The notes under the pieces are model-generated. The model saw only the letters and a program-made list of their open reading frames with translations, searched no databases and was not told where the DNA came from. The position numbers and the translations under genes were made by a program. From Salminus brasiliensis (taxonomy: Eukaryota > Chordata > Actinopteri > Characiformes > Bryconidae), in assembly GCF_030463535.1 (NCBI RefSeq), contig NC_132879.1:40020597-40084596 (forward strand): a DNA stretch of 64,000 nt, given 5' to 3'. Position 1 is the stretch's first letter, and each line of letters begins with the position of its first letter. This document shows, one piece after another, positions 1-13,149 of the stretch.

Positions 1-440
1 GGTCTTTAGCAATGCTTTTGTAGCCTTTTCCTGCTTCATGCGTCTCTATAACATCTTTTGAGGTCTTCTAAAAGCATTGAGGCATGGTCCACACTAACCA
101 ACCATTCTTAAGAAAAACAGAGTAGTCAGTAACTAGGCTTTGCGTGTCTTTATTTAATGGGCAGTACCTGAAATCCGCACTTTTAATCTCATGTACTTCA
201 TTTAAATATTTTATGAACTTGCTATTGGAGAAGCCATTAACACAGAGCTTTACTTACTTTTTCTAGCCTGCACTGTGGATGTTTTTTCAATGTGCTCATT
301 AAGACATGACTAGTACAACTGTTTGTGTTATTAATTTAGTTAGATTGTGTGTCTATGATTGTGACTGGTTTCAGTCAAGAGGTTAAGCCCATTTGTTTGC
401 GATATCTTACATGAAGATATTTTGCTTGGTTTCCCTGTCC
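1..440 (-). mobile_element. Tc1/mariner relic, cut by the window edge
   Basis: The text resembles the 5' part and terminal region of a common fish Tc1-like transposon read in reverse: GGTCTTTAGCAATGCTTTTG at the start, then AGGCATGGTCCACAC, then TTGCACTGTGG-like and TTGTGACT-like blocks. It is heavily decayed and has no open frame. The outer boundary near 440 is approximate. Family assignment is from memory of the repeat. Confidence 0.6.
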
Positions 441-1750
441 AAACACAGCCCTATAATCATTAAGGCCCATTTTGGTAACCCCATGATGTTGACTTTAACT
501 GAAGTAGCCATTAAGCTCGGGCCTGCTTCCAGTGTCGATAAGATCCAAGTAGAAAGGTGACATGCTCAAATCCCCTGCACGCTTTAAACACAGAAAGAGA
601 GTAAATTAGTTGTTAAACGCATAAATAAACAGAGAACTTTGTATAAAATATGTCCATTGCTTGATGATATAATAAATAATGAATCTTTCCTGATGAAACC
701 TCCTCCAAATCTCCTGCAGGGCAAGATAATCAGGACACGAGGCGCAGAGAGGAGGAGGAAAAGTATTATTAACCTGTGGGGGATCCTCTATGGGTTTAAA
801 TACTGGAGCCTCATCAGAAGTGTACAGCAAATGTACAGTCTCTCTGCTCTGTGATTACTTTTCCCATGGCTGCGCTTTTCTTCTCTTTTCTCCCATTTTT
901 TCTTTCTAAAGCAGGAAATCTCACCCCCGCATGAACCAGCTCTGTGGCCTTCGCTGTAACATCGCTTGGATACATGAGACTGGAATGACCTATTATTCAA
1001 CCATTACTGCTGACACATGCAAGACACCTAATGAACAGCAGAGCCTTTCTAAGAGAGTTGCTTAACCTCACCTCTTCAAGGAGTTTTCTGAGCCAGAAGA
1101 ACTAAACATTTGTCATTTCTATTAACATGCGAGATTGGCATTTTAGTAGCTGCAAGAATCCCAACACATCTAAGATTTCAGTGCTCCAAATTGAGAGTAC
1201 TACCTGATCGGTTCTGTCCGACAACAGAATCCACTTTGGGGATTAAAACTACAGCTGACACCTTTTCTTAAAGAGAACCACTGAAATTTTGCCTTGAGCT
1301 AAATGAAAGAAAGCATTTGCCATTAGCTCGTTTTGAACTTTGCACTTCTGAAATCCAATGTTTGTGGATTTTCAGTTTGAGCAGCAATAAAAGCTGGGCC
1401 ACCAAACACAACGGCAGCACACATTTCCATCAGCCAAAGATAAATATTCAAATACTCACAACTGAGCCATGTTGAGACACCCATAATGAGCAGGACAAGA
1501 TTATTATCACAAACATCAAACAGTGTGGTGCTTCCTCTTATTCCAGGTGTGTAATGAGTTTTTATTTAACACTGCAAACAAAAGAATATAATGAGAAGTG
1601 AAAACAATGTATCTGGTAACACTTTCCTGATGGGAGCATTTATAAGGTTACACCCCTTTTATGACTGACATAAACCTACATACTTAAAGACAAGGCTGCT
1701 TTTGTCAATTAAATTTGTTGATGTTATTTTACCTTAAAGTCCCTTCCAAC
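441..1750. other. Gene-free stretch, nothing recognised
   Basis: AT-rich, with no coding pattern I can support. A minus-strand open stretch at 606-830 contains a plausible-looking SDEAPVFKPIEDPP peptide next to a possible CAG|GTTAAT donor. It lacks a clear acceptor and matches no family I know. Confidence 0.5.
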
Positions 1751-1965
1751 TTTAACTCATACATGCAGTGAACACACATACACAATGAGGACAGTGAGCA
1801 CAGGCCCAGAGCAGTGGGCAACAATCACTGCGGCGCCAGGGGAGCAGAGAGGGTTTAGGGCCTTGATTAGGGACTCAACAGTGACAGCTTGCTGAACCAA
1901 GGTATCAAACCCACAACCCTGTCATCAATAATCCAGGGCTCAAACCACTGAACCACCACTGCCCC
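1751..1965 (-). repeat. Degraded tRNA-derived SINE copy
   Basis: Aligns with the better SINE copies at 4094-4378 and 46097-46373: CAGAGCAGTGGGCA, GGGGAGCAGAGAGGG, CAACAGTGACAGCTTGC and the end CCACCACTGCCCC. Many substitutions and small gaps make it an old copy. The outer part of the SINE is missing on the left. Confidence 0.75.
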
Positions 1966-2355
1966 TACAAACAAGGCACTGCAACTAGACAGTCCAACTA
2001 AACATTTTCCCAGTGCCACATCTTTACCTCTGCAGGTGGTGTAGCAATATTGGAATAAAAATTGGACTTCACATAAGACTTCTCATGGGCCTCATGTAGC
2101 ATTACAAACACTGCCCTTCAGTACAGTGTACAGCATGTTACAAGATGTGTTGTTTAAAACTGGTGCATTAAATGGATTGAACTGGTGTATTAAATGGATT
2201 TCTGTGGCATTGTAGATAATGTAGCTCATTTCCAATATAGTTAATACATTTTTTTTTCAATTATTTAAAACAAGTAAACGTAGAATGTATAGAAAAGCAC
2301 AAAAACAGTCACAATGGTCTCAAAATAAGAAAAATAAATAAGAAAATAAGAAGAC

Positions 2356-2384
2356 AAATAAATAAATAAATAAATAAATAAATG
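2356..2384. repeat. (AAAT)n tetranucleotide microsatellite
   Basis: About seven tandem AAAT units in an A-rich context (AATAAGAAAATAAG just upstream). The flanks 1966-4073 otherwise hold no feature I recognise. Confidence 0.9.
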
Positions 2385-4073
2385 ACTGCTATCAAGAAAA
2401 TGTATCTTGCCAGATTGTCATCTTCTGCAGAGTGTATAGTATTTGTACTATTTAAAAACTCATGCCAGGTTAAAAGTAAGTCAAGGTCCTTAAAGATAAT
2501 CTTAAATAATTTTGAATTAAATAATGAATTCCTTAGTACTTTTCTCTAGAGGTCTCTGCCAATAGTTCACAAATTATTGTATGAGTCCAAAAGACTAAAC
2601 AAGCTGACACATCACTTCCCCACAAAGAACACTGGGAGGAGTCACCTTGGACATGGTGTTGCTCAAGCTCTAGATTTCCCAGGCAGGGGCGACGCTCTGA
2701 TGTTCCAAGAGATTTCTGATTCAGCCCAGAGCGTGCCTTTCACCTTTCCGTAACCCAACCAGTACCATAAGTGAATAATTGATCTTGGTGTAAATAGTGA
2801 GAGACTGTATCCGGGTCTCCACAAGATCAGCTAATTAAACACACTCTGTAGTACAATAAACTCAATGGAGAACTTAAGGGTGGTGACAGAAACCTTTAGT
2901 CAAAGGCTGAGCTCATTTGAAGAGCTTATATTTTGGAAAATAAGCCACTAGTCTCCTTGACTGAAGCAGAGTGATGCCATTATCAAGTAAGCAGTGTGGA
3001 AGCAACACACTAAACCTGGGATCAGAAGGTCAGAAGTTTAAGGTGGTCCAGGTCAAGATGATCTAGCAGGCAACCAGTTACTTGTTTCACACTGCGTAAC
3101 TTTGATGACTGTCTGCATCCTATAATGATACAGGTATACTGCTGACTACACCAACACTACAGTAATGCCACTCTTAAAACTGGGGAGACAACTGTGTAAA
3201 AATAGACATTTTAATTTAGAGAGAGTAAAGTAGCCATTAAGAGCCATTAAGCCATTAAGTAGCCAGAGAGTAAGCTGCCTTGGGATCCTGGACAGAGATG
3301 GGCATCAAATCTACAATCTCACTATAATGGGGTTAGTTGCTGCAGCACTATAAAATTTAGAATAAAATGTAGAATCTGGATATACATCGATCTGGATACA
3401 GCATTTCTGGGTTAGAAATATAGCATTTCTGTAGGGTTAGAAATGATAATATCTATAAATACTACTAATAAAACTACTGACAAACACAGTCATATAATAT
3501 ATGACATGTTATACAGTCACAGCATTTGCCAAAACATACATCCCTACTGTTGCTATGTATTCTACAGTACTGTGTGCACAACACTGCAGGGCTACAAGGT
3601 CTTTCAATGCATTCCATTTCACATCCACACTACAAGTCACAGATGATGAGGGATACATACACAGATCTATGTAAAACCATTGTCTCTTTCAAGCTACCAG
3701 CCACAGAGTATTGTATCTGAACTGCTTATTGAGTGTAAAGGAGAGAGAGAAGGTTTAACCACTTGTCTGTCATGGGACTGTTTAGGCATCCAGTTGGCAA
3801 GTACATTGCTCAGCCTTGTGGGAACGAGAGACTATGTGAACACTGACAATTACATTCTCTGAGGAGCTCACAGGGACAGCAGCTGAATTCTTAATCCCTG
3901 CAGAACAGAGCAGCTTTGCACTGCTGCATTGAGCTTTTACCAGGTGCACCATTTGGGGGGCAGGGGAAAAAGCAGAAAAAGCAGAGTTTTTTCTCTATGG
4001 GGAATGGGTCATTTTATGTCTTACAAAAGCAGCTGTTGAAGATACTGGATCAGAAAATGCGGTCAAACCAAAC

Positions 4074-4378
4074 TTTTTTTTTTTTTTTTTTTTGGTGCAC
4101 GTATTTGTCACTGTACAGTGTACACTGCACAGCAAAATGTGTCCTCCGCATTTAACCCATCTGTGGTAGTGAACACACACACACACACACACTAGTGAAC
4201 TAGGGGTGAGTACACACACACCCAGAGCGGTGGGCAGCCAACTCCAGCGCCCGGGGAGCAGAGAAGGTAAAGGGCCTTGCTCAAGGGCCCAACAGTGGCA
4301 GCTTGCCAAGCCCGGGTATTGAACCCACAACCCTGTTATCGATAGCCTGGCGCTCTAACCGCTGAGCCACCACTGCCC
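4074..4378 (-). repeat. tRNA-derived SINE with poly(A) tail
   Basis: Minus-strand retroposon. Reading from 4378 downward: an A box (TGGCTCAGCGGTTAGAG, complement of 4353-4369), a B box (GGTTCAATACC, complement of 4315-4325), an AC-microsatellite body, and a 20-nt poly(T) on the + strand at 4074-4093 that is the A tail. The pol III boxes are visible; the tRNA origin is inferred from them. The copy is well preserved, so fairly young. Confidence 0.88.
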
Positions 4379-5820
4379 AAAAACTGCACTTGAAAGTTCC
4401 ATTAGGGCTGAAATATGGATGAAATAGCTAACAATATGATGATCACAATATCCGATGATCACAATATGTTAACTTACCCACCACAAACAATTTAAATAGT
4501 ACTGCTGATCTGATATTGTTAATTCTCATTTCTCAGTTTTGCTAGTCTTAATAAACGTCAGGTCTAACTTGCATTTTTCCCAGACAGGAAAAATGTGATG
4601 GTGTCTGTCACAGCCTTTTCTTCAGATTATCTACACTTTCTACACTTTTCTTCAGATTATCATTGGATCATCAGATTTACAAGACTGTTAAGGTTGCCAG
4701 ATATGAATGATGCTACAACCATGCTACAAGCAGACAACTTCACTAACCTTACTTCACAAAGCTTGATGGTTTTCTTGAGGTATTTTGTTTAAGGCTGCCA
4801 GTCTTATGCAGTGTTATCTCACTTGAAGCAACACCTAATTTTGTCATTTAACAGCTATATAATTCAGAGGATCAAGTGACATTTGGAAGAAAACATTCTG
4901 AATTTTATTTTTTTTACCACTGGTTCATGTTCTCCTTTCTGGTGCCTTTCTGTTTTTGATTACTTGATTTTTTTATCCAGTATCTACAACTGTTGGTTTT
5001 TGTAAGTACTTTGACATAGAATGATCCATTCACTATACAGATCACCTCGACATCAAGCACAGTGTAAAGTGCAACTCCAGTCATCCAGACATCAACCACA
5101 GTGCTTGACCAGAACTATCAATTCTCAGTTTGTTTGAATGCTGAGCCTTTCAGCTACTAATGAGAGTTTAACACATGATAGCTCCTGGCACCAGTGCAGC
5201 AAGCTGTGCGACATGGTGAAAGGCCAGAGGAAATGAGAGAGAGAAAGACACCTGGCTAGCACACTTTGATAGAGGCCGCTGAAAGATTGATGAGGATGTG
5301 GCTCACCTTTAATGTGCGGGTCACTGCGCCACAACATCACCAATCAGACAGACCAAAACAACAACCTGATTACCAGCACAAACATCTATGTAACAGGGCT
5401 TATTAGCGCCTCATTTTTGAACAATTACTGCATCTCAAACAAAAGCCATTACTTATCGCTATCCATACACAGGTCAACAGAGCCAACACCCATTCAAAAT
5501 CCTTGCTCAGACTGCGAGCAGTAACCAGTGTTTTTTTTTTCAAGTAGAAATATCTCATTTGTGCCTCGCCAAAGACCCACAGTACTCTGCATCTGTGATG
5601 TGCATGATACTGATGGGAATGCAGCAAGCTCACACTACAATAATGGAGAAGGTTCAATAATGGAAAGTAATGAGAATTTGGTCCATGAAAGTGACATACT
5701 ACTCAAACCTCAAACACAAAGGTAAACCCAAGGAAGTATGCAGGTGCTAGGCTAACCAGGTTACAATGTCTTCAGATTCAGAAAGAGACAGCAACACTAT
5801 CTGGCATAACTTTAGGTTTG
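4379..5820. other. Gene-free stretch, nothing recognised
   Basis: AT-rich sequence with only short, unconvincing open frames. A small local duplication of TCTTCAGATTAT occurs at about 4619 and 4652. Confidence 0.5.
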
Positions 5821-5821
5821 T

Positions 5822-6436
5822 TGACGGTGGAGCAGATAGATAGGTGTTCTCAGGGTACGCCCGTGTCCGTGTTACCTTCTGGCTCTCTCCTTTTAATTAT
5901 GCTGTGATAATCAGACCTGCCGGAGTCGTCAGACATACCCAGATGCTGATTCTCAACATTCTCTGCACTCCATAAAATTCCTCTTAGAACTAACTTCTCT
6001 CTCTTTACCTTCCCCGAGTAAATGGCCACCCAGCCCGATCTGCAGGAAGATTGCCCGCTGAGGTCCCCGTGGCCGTGCTGAAACCTAGATGGACTCGTGC
6101 CTGTCTGACACTATTAATATCACCACTATTAACTTTCTGTTGTATCTGCTTTGGTAATTTTTATCATTAATGTTTAAAACAGTCTGGCCAGAGGAGGATG
6201 GGTCCCCCTTGTGAGCCTTGGTTCCTCCCAAGGTTTCTTCCTCCAGCTCTGAGGGAGTTTTTCCTTGCCACTGTCGCCGTTGGCTTGCTCACGGGGGTCT
6301 TTGACGCTTCATGTTATTCCTTCTTTCTTCTCTGTCTCTGTTCTTTATTAAGTACTAATTATGTAAAGCTGCTTTGTGACGACAACAGTTGTAAAAAGCG
6401 CTATACAAATAAATTTGACTTGACTTGACTTGACTT
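5822..6436 (+). repeat. Interspersed repeat with (TGACT)n tail, copy A
   Basis: Ends in AAAAAGCGCTATACAAATAA followed by TTGACTTGACTTGACTT, a short tandem tail typical of some non-LTR retroposon 3' ends. The 3' half (from about 6191, GAGGAGGATGGGTCCCC) matches a second copy in a tbk1 intron at 50925-51093. The 5' half is richer in GC than its surroundings. I recognise it as a repeat widespread in fish but cannot name its class with certainty. Confidence 0.7.
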
Positions 6437-9400
6437 TAGAATTACAAAAATAATTTGTGCTCTTGTTACAGTTTTGTAAAAACTGTGCTATGCAACGTGG
6501 CATCTGTAAGCCATTTTGGTGGCGTAAACCAGCCAATAAATGCAGAGCTTAGCCTTTTTTTCCCAACAGAAAATGGAATGCACTCAACAAGTGCATTCTT
6601 TGGCAAGTAGGAATGTATGCTTGTAGTAAAGCAAACTATTTCCATTTATCATCACCTCCTCCATACCTAAGGTCTCTTACAAGGCCAGTCAAGAGACTCT
6701 ACTACCTGTACATATACATACCAGCATCACTATCCAAATAGTAGTAGATAATGTAAGCTTTTATAGCATTTACGGCAGTCCACAAAAAAAATCAAGGTGT
6801 TCTACATCAGTTTCAGGTAAAAACTAACTTATTAGCTGTCTTGATTAGCTGATTGATGTAGCTAATCATTTTTTAAGACTGAACTCTGGGCACAAAAAGG
6901 TTAATTTGGCCCACTTCCAATCCTGCAGTATCTTGGCAAAGGTCTGACTGTCCCATAAAAATGAAATTGAGCTGCTGTTGATGTGCCGTATTTGGAGGAA
7001 ATACAGGATTCTGTGTATGAATATTCATGTGAACAGCATATGAATTGTTTAAAATGCTAAATTTGCAGCAGAACACGGGAGTGTGCATGTTTGCATGCCG
7101 CTGAGGTAGTGTGAAAAGCAGATTTGCTTTCATGGTAATAAGCAAGAACAGTCGCTGTTCTTAGAAAACAGCAGTGTCACTGTTTGATCATGCCACACGT
7201 TTCCTTTTTACAGCACATTAACAAGGAAATAATAAATAAGAAAAACAAGCAGCACTCCAAGTTGTGATTGCGAGAAGTTTTGTGATACGAGTGCTTCTTG
7301 TGACTACAAATGCTTTAGGAAGAAAAGGTTCCCATTGAAAAGCTGCCAGTGACATGCTGACATCAAAAATACTCTTCTGCAGTCAACGCACACCTAAATG
7401 CAGAGGTGTAGACCATGTAGCAGACCCCAAACCTAAGTACAGGAAACACTGTTTAAATATATTGATGCTTCCATGGGGCCACGGTCACATCTCACTGTTC
7501 GGATAACAGACACTGGACACAGAGGCTACAACAACAACAAAACAACCAACTGTGCTCATTCCTTGTGTGTGAAATTTTAGTGCTACAGAGAGTGGGAGAG
7601 TGTGTGACTGAAAGAAGGAGCCTTAAAGCAGGTGACTGAGCCATTGTGGAGAGTTTCTATGGCAACTGAAACCATGTGAGGAGAAGACCCATCCATTACA
7701 CTGACTGCAGCACTGTTCGTATGCTGTAGATTTCAGCACTGGATCTTTCAAGCCTGGCCCATATAAACAAGGCAACACTCGACTTTGTGTCTGAAAGAGA
7801 TGCATTAAACTCAACTCAGTGATAGATAGGCACAATGTCAGGCAATGTAGCATCAACACTTGAATTCTGATTATTTCACAGGATTACTTGACATCAGCAT
7901 CTCCCAAAATAGTCTCAGCCAACTTAAATACAGCAGAGGAAGCACAGACTAAATCCACTTTATCTGGATGCCTTAACAAGCAGTGTTTTGATCAGCTCTC
8001 CAAAGACTGTTTGCCAATATCAGAGATGGGGCAGTAATCAGATTACTTATTGACGGTCCCCTGCAGCGCAATTCAGCCATGAAGTGAGAATGTGAGTTCA
8101 TTCACAGAACGACTGATGATCACCCACACAGTGAATGACTGGACACAGCAGGCCTAATGCAGGAACACTGTGTTTTTATCTTAATTTAATCACCAACATT
8201 TTCAAAAAGTGTGAAAACACCATCAAGTCTGTAAATGAGCTTATGCTGTGGTACAATGAATTAGTACGATTCACACCCCACCCAAAAACTATATAAGACA
8301 GGCTTGACTAAAAGGTAATGTACACTCTACCTGCACCTGTTTGAGCAAAGGTTTATAACACAAATCCCAATCACAGCAGCCTTTGTGTCTGACATCAAAG
8401 AAAGCTATCTACTTCACCCACAAAAAGCTTCAGCACAGAAAACAATTACAATACAGAACCAGGCCTAACAGTTGAACCTATGTGGAAGAAACGTACTACA
8501 GGCATGACGAGAGTCAAATTACTTGCCCGATACCACCTTAGTTACAGACTGCCAGTCAAAAAGGACAATAGGCTAAGGATGATAAGATCATACGAATGAA
8601 TTATATAGCCACTGGAAAGATGTTTCGAATTGACAGATTTTGAGCCCGTATTTGCTGATGAATTTATTGTTCTCCATTGGATAGTGGTGACAGTGGACTA
8701 CTGTGCCAAAATATGTTAACTTATTTGTACCTCTACAGAAGTACATTACACTGTACATGACTCATCATATTCAACAATATTAAGAGCTTGAATTTGCCTG
8801 CACAGTGATTTCAATTGGATTTTGTTCTCTTTAGAATCTTTAGAATTTGTTCACATATTCATCATGATTCATCACGAAAGCCAAGTCTATAGCACATAGA
8901 AATGTCAACCCACCCCACTAGGTCAATAATTATACAAAACCTTACCTTTAATCTGCTGTAAAAAGAGGAGCATAGAATGTGGTGCGCTGCTCTTATGTAC
9001 ACAGCCCTGCTTGGCTGAGGCAAAGGTATGAAACGTTTATTAGTATAGAACTTAATGCAGCATTTTATACACACAGGTCATTCAGAGTGCTTTACAATAA
9101 GTTTAGATATAAATGAGAAAAAATAGATAAATAAAATAACATAAAAATAAAAAAATAAAATGTAAATAGCTAAACATTAAAAGCAACAAAGAGGGCAAGT
9201 TCTGGGACTCGTTTTTCTGACCCTTGTGTAAACAGAAATGCTACATTTGGGGCACATCTAAGGCTTCTAAAGTTCAGTGCAGCACTAGTGAGCTCCAAAC
9301 TCTAATAAAGCTGGGCTGGGTGGGCTTAGGGTAAAGAAGCAGTTTTCCTCTCCCCCTGAAGAAGCTCTTCTCTTTCTCTGTTCCTCGTTCCATGGAACAT

Positions 9401-11426
9401 TAAAGAGGATTTGCAAGAAGACTTACTCACACACGCACACACACAGGTCTGTGATAATCCACACCCCATTCCTCTTGAGTAAAGGATAATGGGATATGAG
9501 ATGACAGAGCACAATTCAGCACAGAAGTGCAACTTTACAATGGTTAACTGCTTTACGGTCATGTGGTACAGCTTTCCTGTACAAAACAGTAATGCAGGGC
9601 TTGTAGAGTTTACCTGCAGCAGCTTCGTCTTATTTTTCACCCAAGGGTGCAGGGTGAATGTTTTATTGTGCTTCTTCACTGTTCAATGTGAACAGGAGGG
9701 ACTGAGCCATAAAAGTGAGAACACCAAATCCTACCTTCTTCAGGTAGCAGAAAAATGAATAAAGTAACTGCCACTAGTAGATTCAACACGTTGCGGAACA
9801 CAAACTGTGACCAAGTGTATAAAGTGCCTTTCGGTAAAAACATTTATGGGTTTTCTTGCCTCTTGCACTGGTTTCACTGGTTTACGGTTAGAATAGTGAA
9901 ACCTTACCATAATGAAACTTTACCTGTGTAAATACTATACTAAACACTATAAATTCAAATAAGGGTACTTTACTTGAATGGTCCATCATAGGTGCCTCGA
10001 AGTTTCTCACCTGACATTCAACTGAATATTTACATATTACAATATATCTACAATGGACTATCTAAGTAAAGTGTTGCCCAAAAGCAATGCTACATATCTG
10101 ATGCCCTGAACGAAATAAGTGTAACAGTACCTCTCAAGTCCATGACTGAGTGAATTCCATGAACACAGCGGCAAGGCTAGTTCAGGTCAATTCAAACTAA
10201 CAGCACTGCTAATCAATTACCTACATGCACAGTTGTACCCCAGAGGCATGTTATAGGCCGCTCAGTTAAACTATTTCAGTATGCTTTCAGCCAACCCTAC
10301 CTTCATAACCTTAGTTAATGTGTAACCCAAACAGCCATGATGAAACACTGTCCTGTTATTAACTGGAAACATTGCTTTTCTGTGGAAATGGCCTAAACGG
10401 TCCAAATACCTGCCTAACAATCATTATCCTCTTCTCTTTTGACATGACATTCTTTCACATGCATAGCTGTTGCCGTCAAAAATGCCACAGTTGCTGATTC
10501 TGAATCTACACTGTCAGCATAATCCCAGTGAAGCGTAATCATCCTTAATTGTATTATCCCCCCCTTCTCAGCCTTGCCTATTGCCAATATCTGATGTGCA
10601 GGGAGAGAGGGTCACATTTCCGATTTTCAGAAACCTTTTTTAATGAATAATCTAAAATACATTTAGACCTCTGTGTTTTGGTGACTCCGAATGCACAGAA
10701 CCAGTGACGTACTACATGGTGTACTGGGTCCAAATAACAAATACTGCATAGCTGTGATCCGGAAATTCGAGTTGTCCTGGTCTTAATCACAAAGTAAAGG
10801 GAATTTCACCAATTTCAGAGTTCCTGACTGCAACTAAAAAGGTTACAATTGCAACCAAATACTAGTTGGTCATTTAATAAATTTTAATAAATTAAATACT
10901 GGTTATACATGACAACTTATTATTATTTTTATGGGTATGTTTTATTTCTATTTCTCTTTCTTTAATACTTTTGTGTTTGTTATGTCTTTATCTTAAAAGG
11001 TAAATTATAACCATTAAAAAAAAACTGCCTGCGTGCTTGTGGAATTTCCACTAAAAACATGACTGCAATGAACATCACCATGTAGAACATGGCTCTGTCA
11101 TCACCAGTGGACTTCTAAAAGACACAGACAAAGATCTACTTTAAACAACAGTCCACAGTCAACAGTACAACCACAGCAGGACATTTTAAAATTTTGTGGC
11201 TTTAGGAATTTGCGTGGCTCAGGTATGATAACAAAGCAGGTCATATATTGCAAACTCTGTTAAAAAGCAAAAAAAAACATAGTATGAAAAATTGGAAATG
11301 ACGTAGCAGAAAAATACATTTAAAAAAAGGGATAAGAAAAAAACCGAGTTGAAACATGGAAACTGAAACATGAAATTTAATGCAGCCTACATGATAACAC
11401 AAAAAAAACAGGATGCATTGAGGGTT
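6437..11426. other. 5-kb gene-free stretch
   Basis: No exon-like segment with splice sites and a recognisable peptide on either strand. About 9055-9180 resembles an old A-rich retroposon tail (AGTGCTTTACAATAA followed by AAATA-rich sequence). Confidence 0.5.
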
Positions 11427-11530
11427 TATGATAATGACACGTCTTGTGCAGAGTTCATAGGTTTCACTGACCAGGTCAAAGTACAGATATTGAAAGCTAT
11501 AAACTCTGCACAAGATGTGTCATTATCATA
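11427..11530. repeat. Near-perfect inverted repeat, 40-bp arms, 24-nt loop
   Basis: The left arm 11427-11466 (starting TATGATAATGACACGTCTTG) pairs with the right arm 11491-11530 (ending AGATGTGTCATTATCATA) with only three mismatches. The loop contains an 11-bp palindrome, TGACCAGGTCA, at 11468-11478. A transcript would fold into a long hairpin. No terminal features of a known transposon flank it. It may be a tiny MITE or a miRNA/siRNA-type precursor; function unknown. Confidence 0.9.
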
Positions 11531-13149
11531 CAGTGGTTTGTATATTATTTGTATTTTTTGTGTTTGTTTTGTTTTAGGAGCCACTGGCTCCTTAAGTTAT
11601 TTTTTGTGTGGAGCCCTGAATTTAAAATATGAGTAAACAGTATATAAACAGTCATTCAGGGTGGTTCACAGTGAAATGCTTTGTTCTGGAGAATTATTCA
11701 CAGAGCTGGTCACAGAAACCAGAGTGTGAAGAGTTGAATGCCTTTAAAAGCTACAACACAGAAAATTTACATAATGATTGTCACTGATTATAAATACACT
11801 ACCTAATGTCCAAGGCAGTGTTTTACGCTATGTGCAAGTTTTGGCCTAAAACAGATTTTCTTTTCATCTATTCTTGGGATCTCCTGAGTCTTGCTCTTTG
11901 GCCTCATCATCAGGAGAGTATGAGTGCAACCCCAAACTATGGCATAGCCATCCATGGCCAGGAGTGCAAGAGAGCATAACTGACATTGTTCTCTCTGGAT
12001 GGCCCTCTTGCTCTCTCATGCCCATTACCCCTACTGTGGAATGGTTCTCTATAATGAGCCATGAACCTATGATACATTTAAAAGAAATAAAAACTTTAGA
12101 TTGAAAAATTATGAAAGTTCAGTGGAATTCCCCTTTTAATTTTTCACTGTAACCAAACTAACTAACCATCTTACCCCTTTTCACCTCCTCTAGCCTTTCA
12201 GAAACTAACATGGTGGCGCCTTGCCAAATGCAGCAGCCTAAATCTACAAGTACTCAGGAAGTCTTCGTTCCCTGCCGAGAAGGCACAAGGATGTGTGTGA
12301 GAGGTGCTTTTTAAAATTCTCCCGTCGTCTTATGTGTGGGAATCTTGAGCGAGCCGTGAAAATTTGCCTCTGTTCACAGTCGATTTGCAATCTGCTCACA
12401 GAACACAGACACAGCAATGCTGAGGGCATATTCATTTCCTCTTGATCTCTGTTGTGCATGATGAGATGATGCAAATTGAGGGATGCCGTTATACCCTTCT
12501 AAATTTTAAATATGAAATGTTGTAAGTTGTAAATATATAAGTTGCAGTTCGTTTTAAATATATACATGCATAAACACACACATTTATGTCAGGCCGAGAT
12601 TAGCCTTTTGAGTCAATGAAGGTACGGACCCCTCTGTTCATGTCAATCTGCACCACTTTCCATTTCTCTTACCCTTTTTTTTAGGAAAAGGTACCATATG
12701 GAGGCCTGAACTGACCAACAAATCACACAAGCTTAAGCTACACACTTACACAGTGCTGGAGCCACCGTTTACCATGGAAAAACTGTGAAAATAATAATTA
12801 AAGAACCTAAGAACCTAAAAAGCAACCAGAAGACTCCTTCATAACATTAACCAGAAAACCCATCTGCTGCAAGCCCATCAGGGATCAGGCTATCACATGT
12901 CTGAGAGGTGCAAACAAAGTGATGGACCTGATTCACACTCTTCTAAATCCAGCTCTGCCCTGATACTATTTGGAGCAAAGCTATTGATTTCTAATGATCC
13001 AGAACCTGTTTTTTTGTTGTTGTTGTTTTTTTTTACTGCAGTCCTGTCCTCACAAAGCAACAGAATGTAGTTGTGGTAATGTTTATGTTGGCATCTCAGT
13101 ATGAAATGTAAAAGGAAAGGAAAACTATCATATTTTATATTCAGTACAC
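11531..13149. other. Gene-free stretch, nothing recognised
   Basis: Low-complexity AT-rich sequence. A slightly more GC-balanced part at about 12160-12480 has no coding pattern on either strand. Confidence 0.45.

Noticed and set aside
606..830. Minus-strand open stretch with SDEAPVFKPIEDPP
   Set aside because: Plausible-looking peptide but no good acceptor, no family match, and no neighbouring exon in phase.
2356..2384. CRISPR-like array
   Set aside because: The only tandem structures are eukaryotic microsatellites and repeats without spacers.
4309..4378. Possible tRNA gene on the minus strand (A and B boxes)
   Set aside because: Only the pol III promoter boxes are tRNA-like; no cloverleaf with a proper acceptor stem, and the sequence continues into a SINE body with an A tail.
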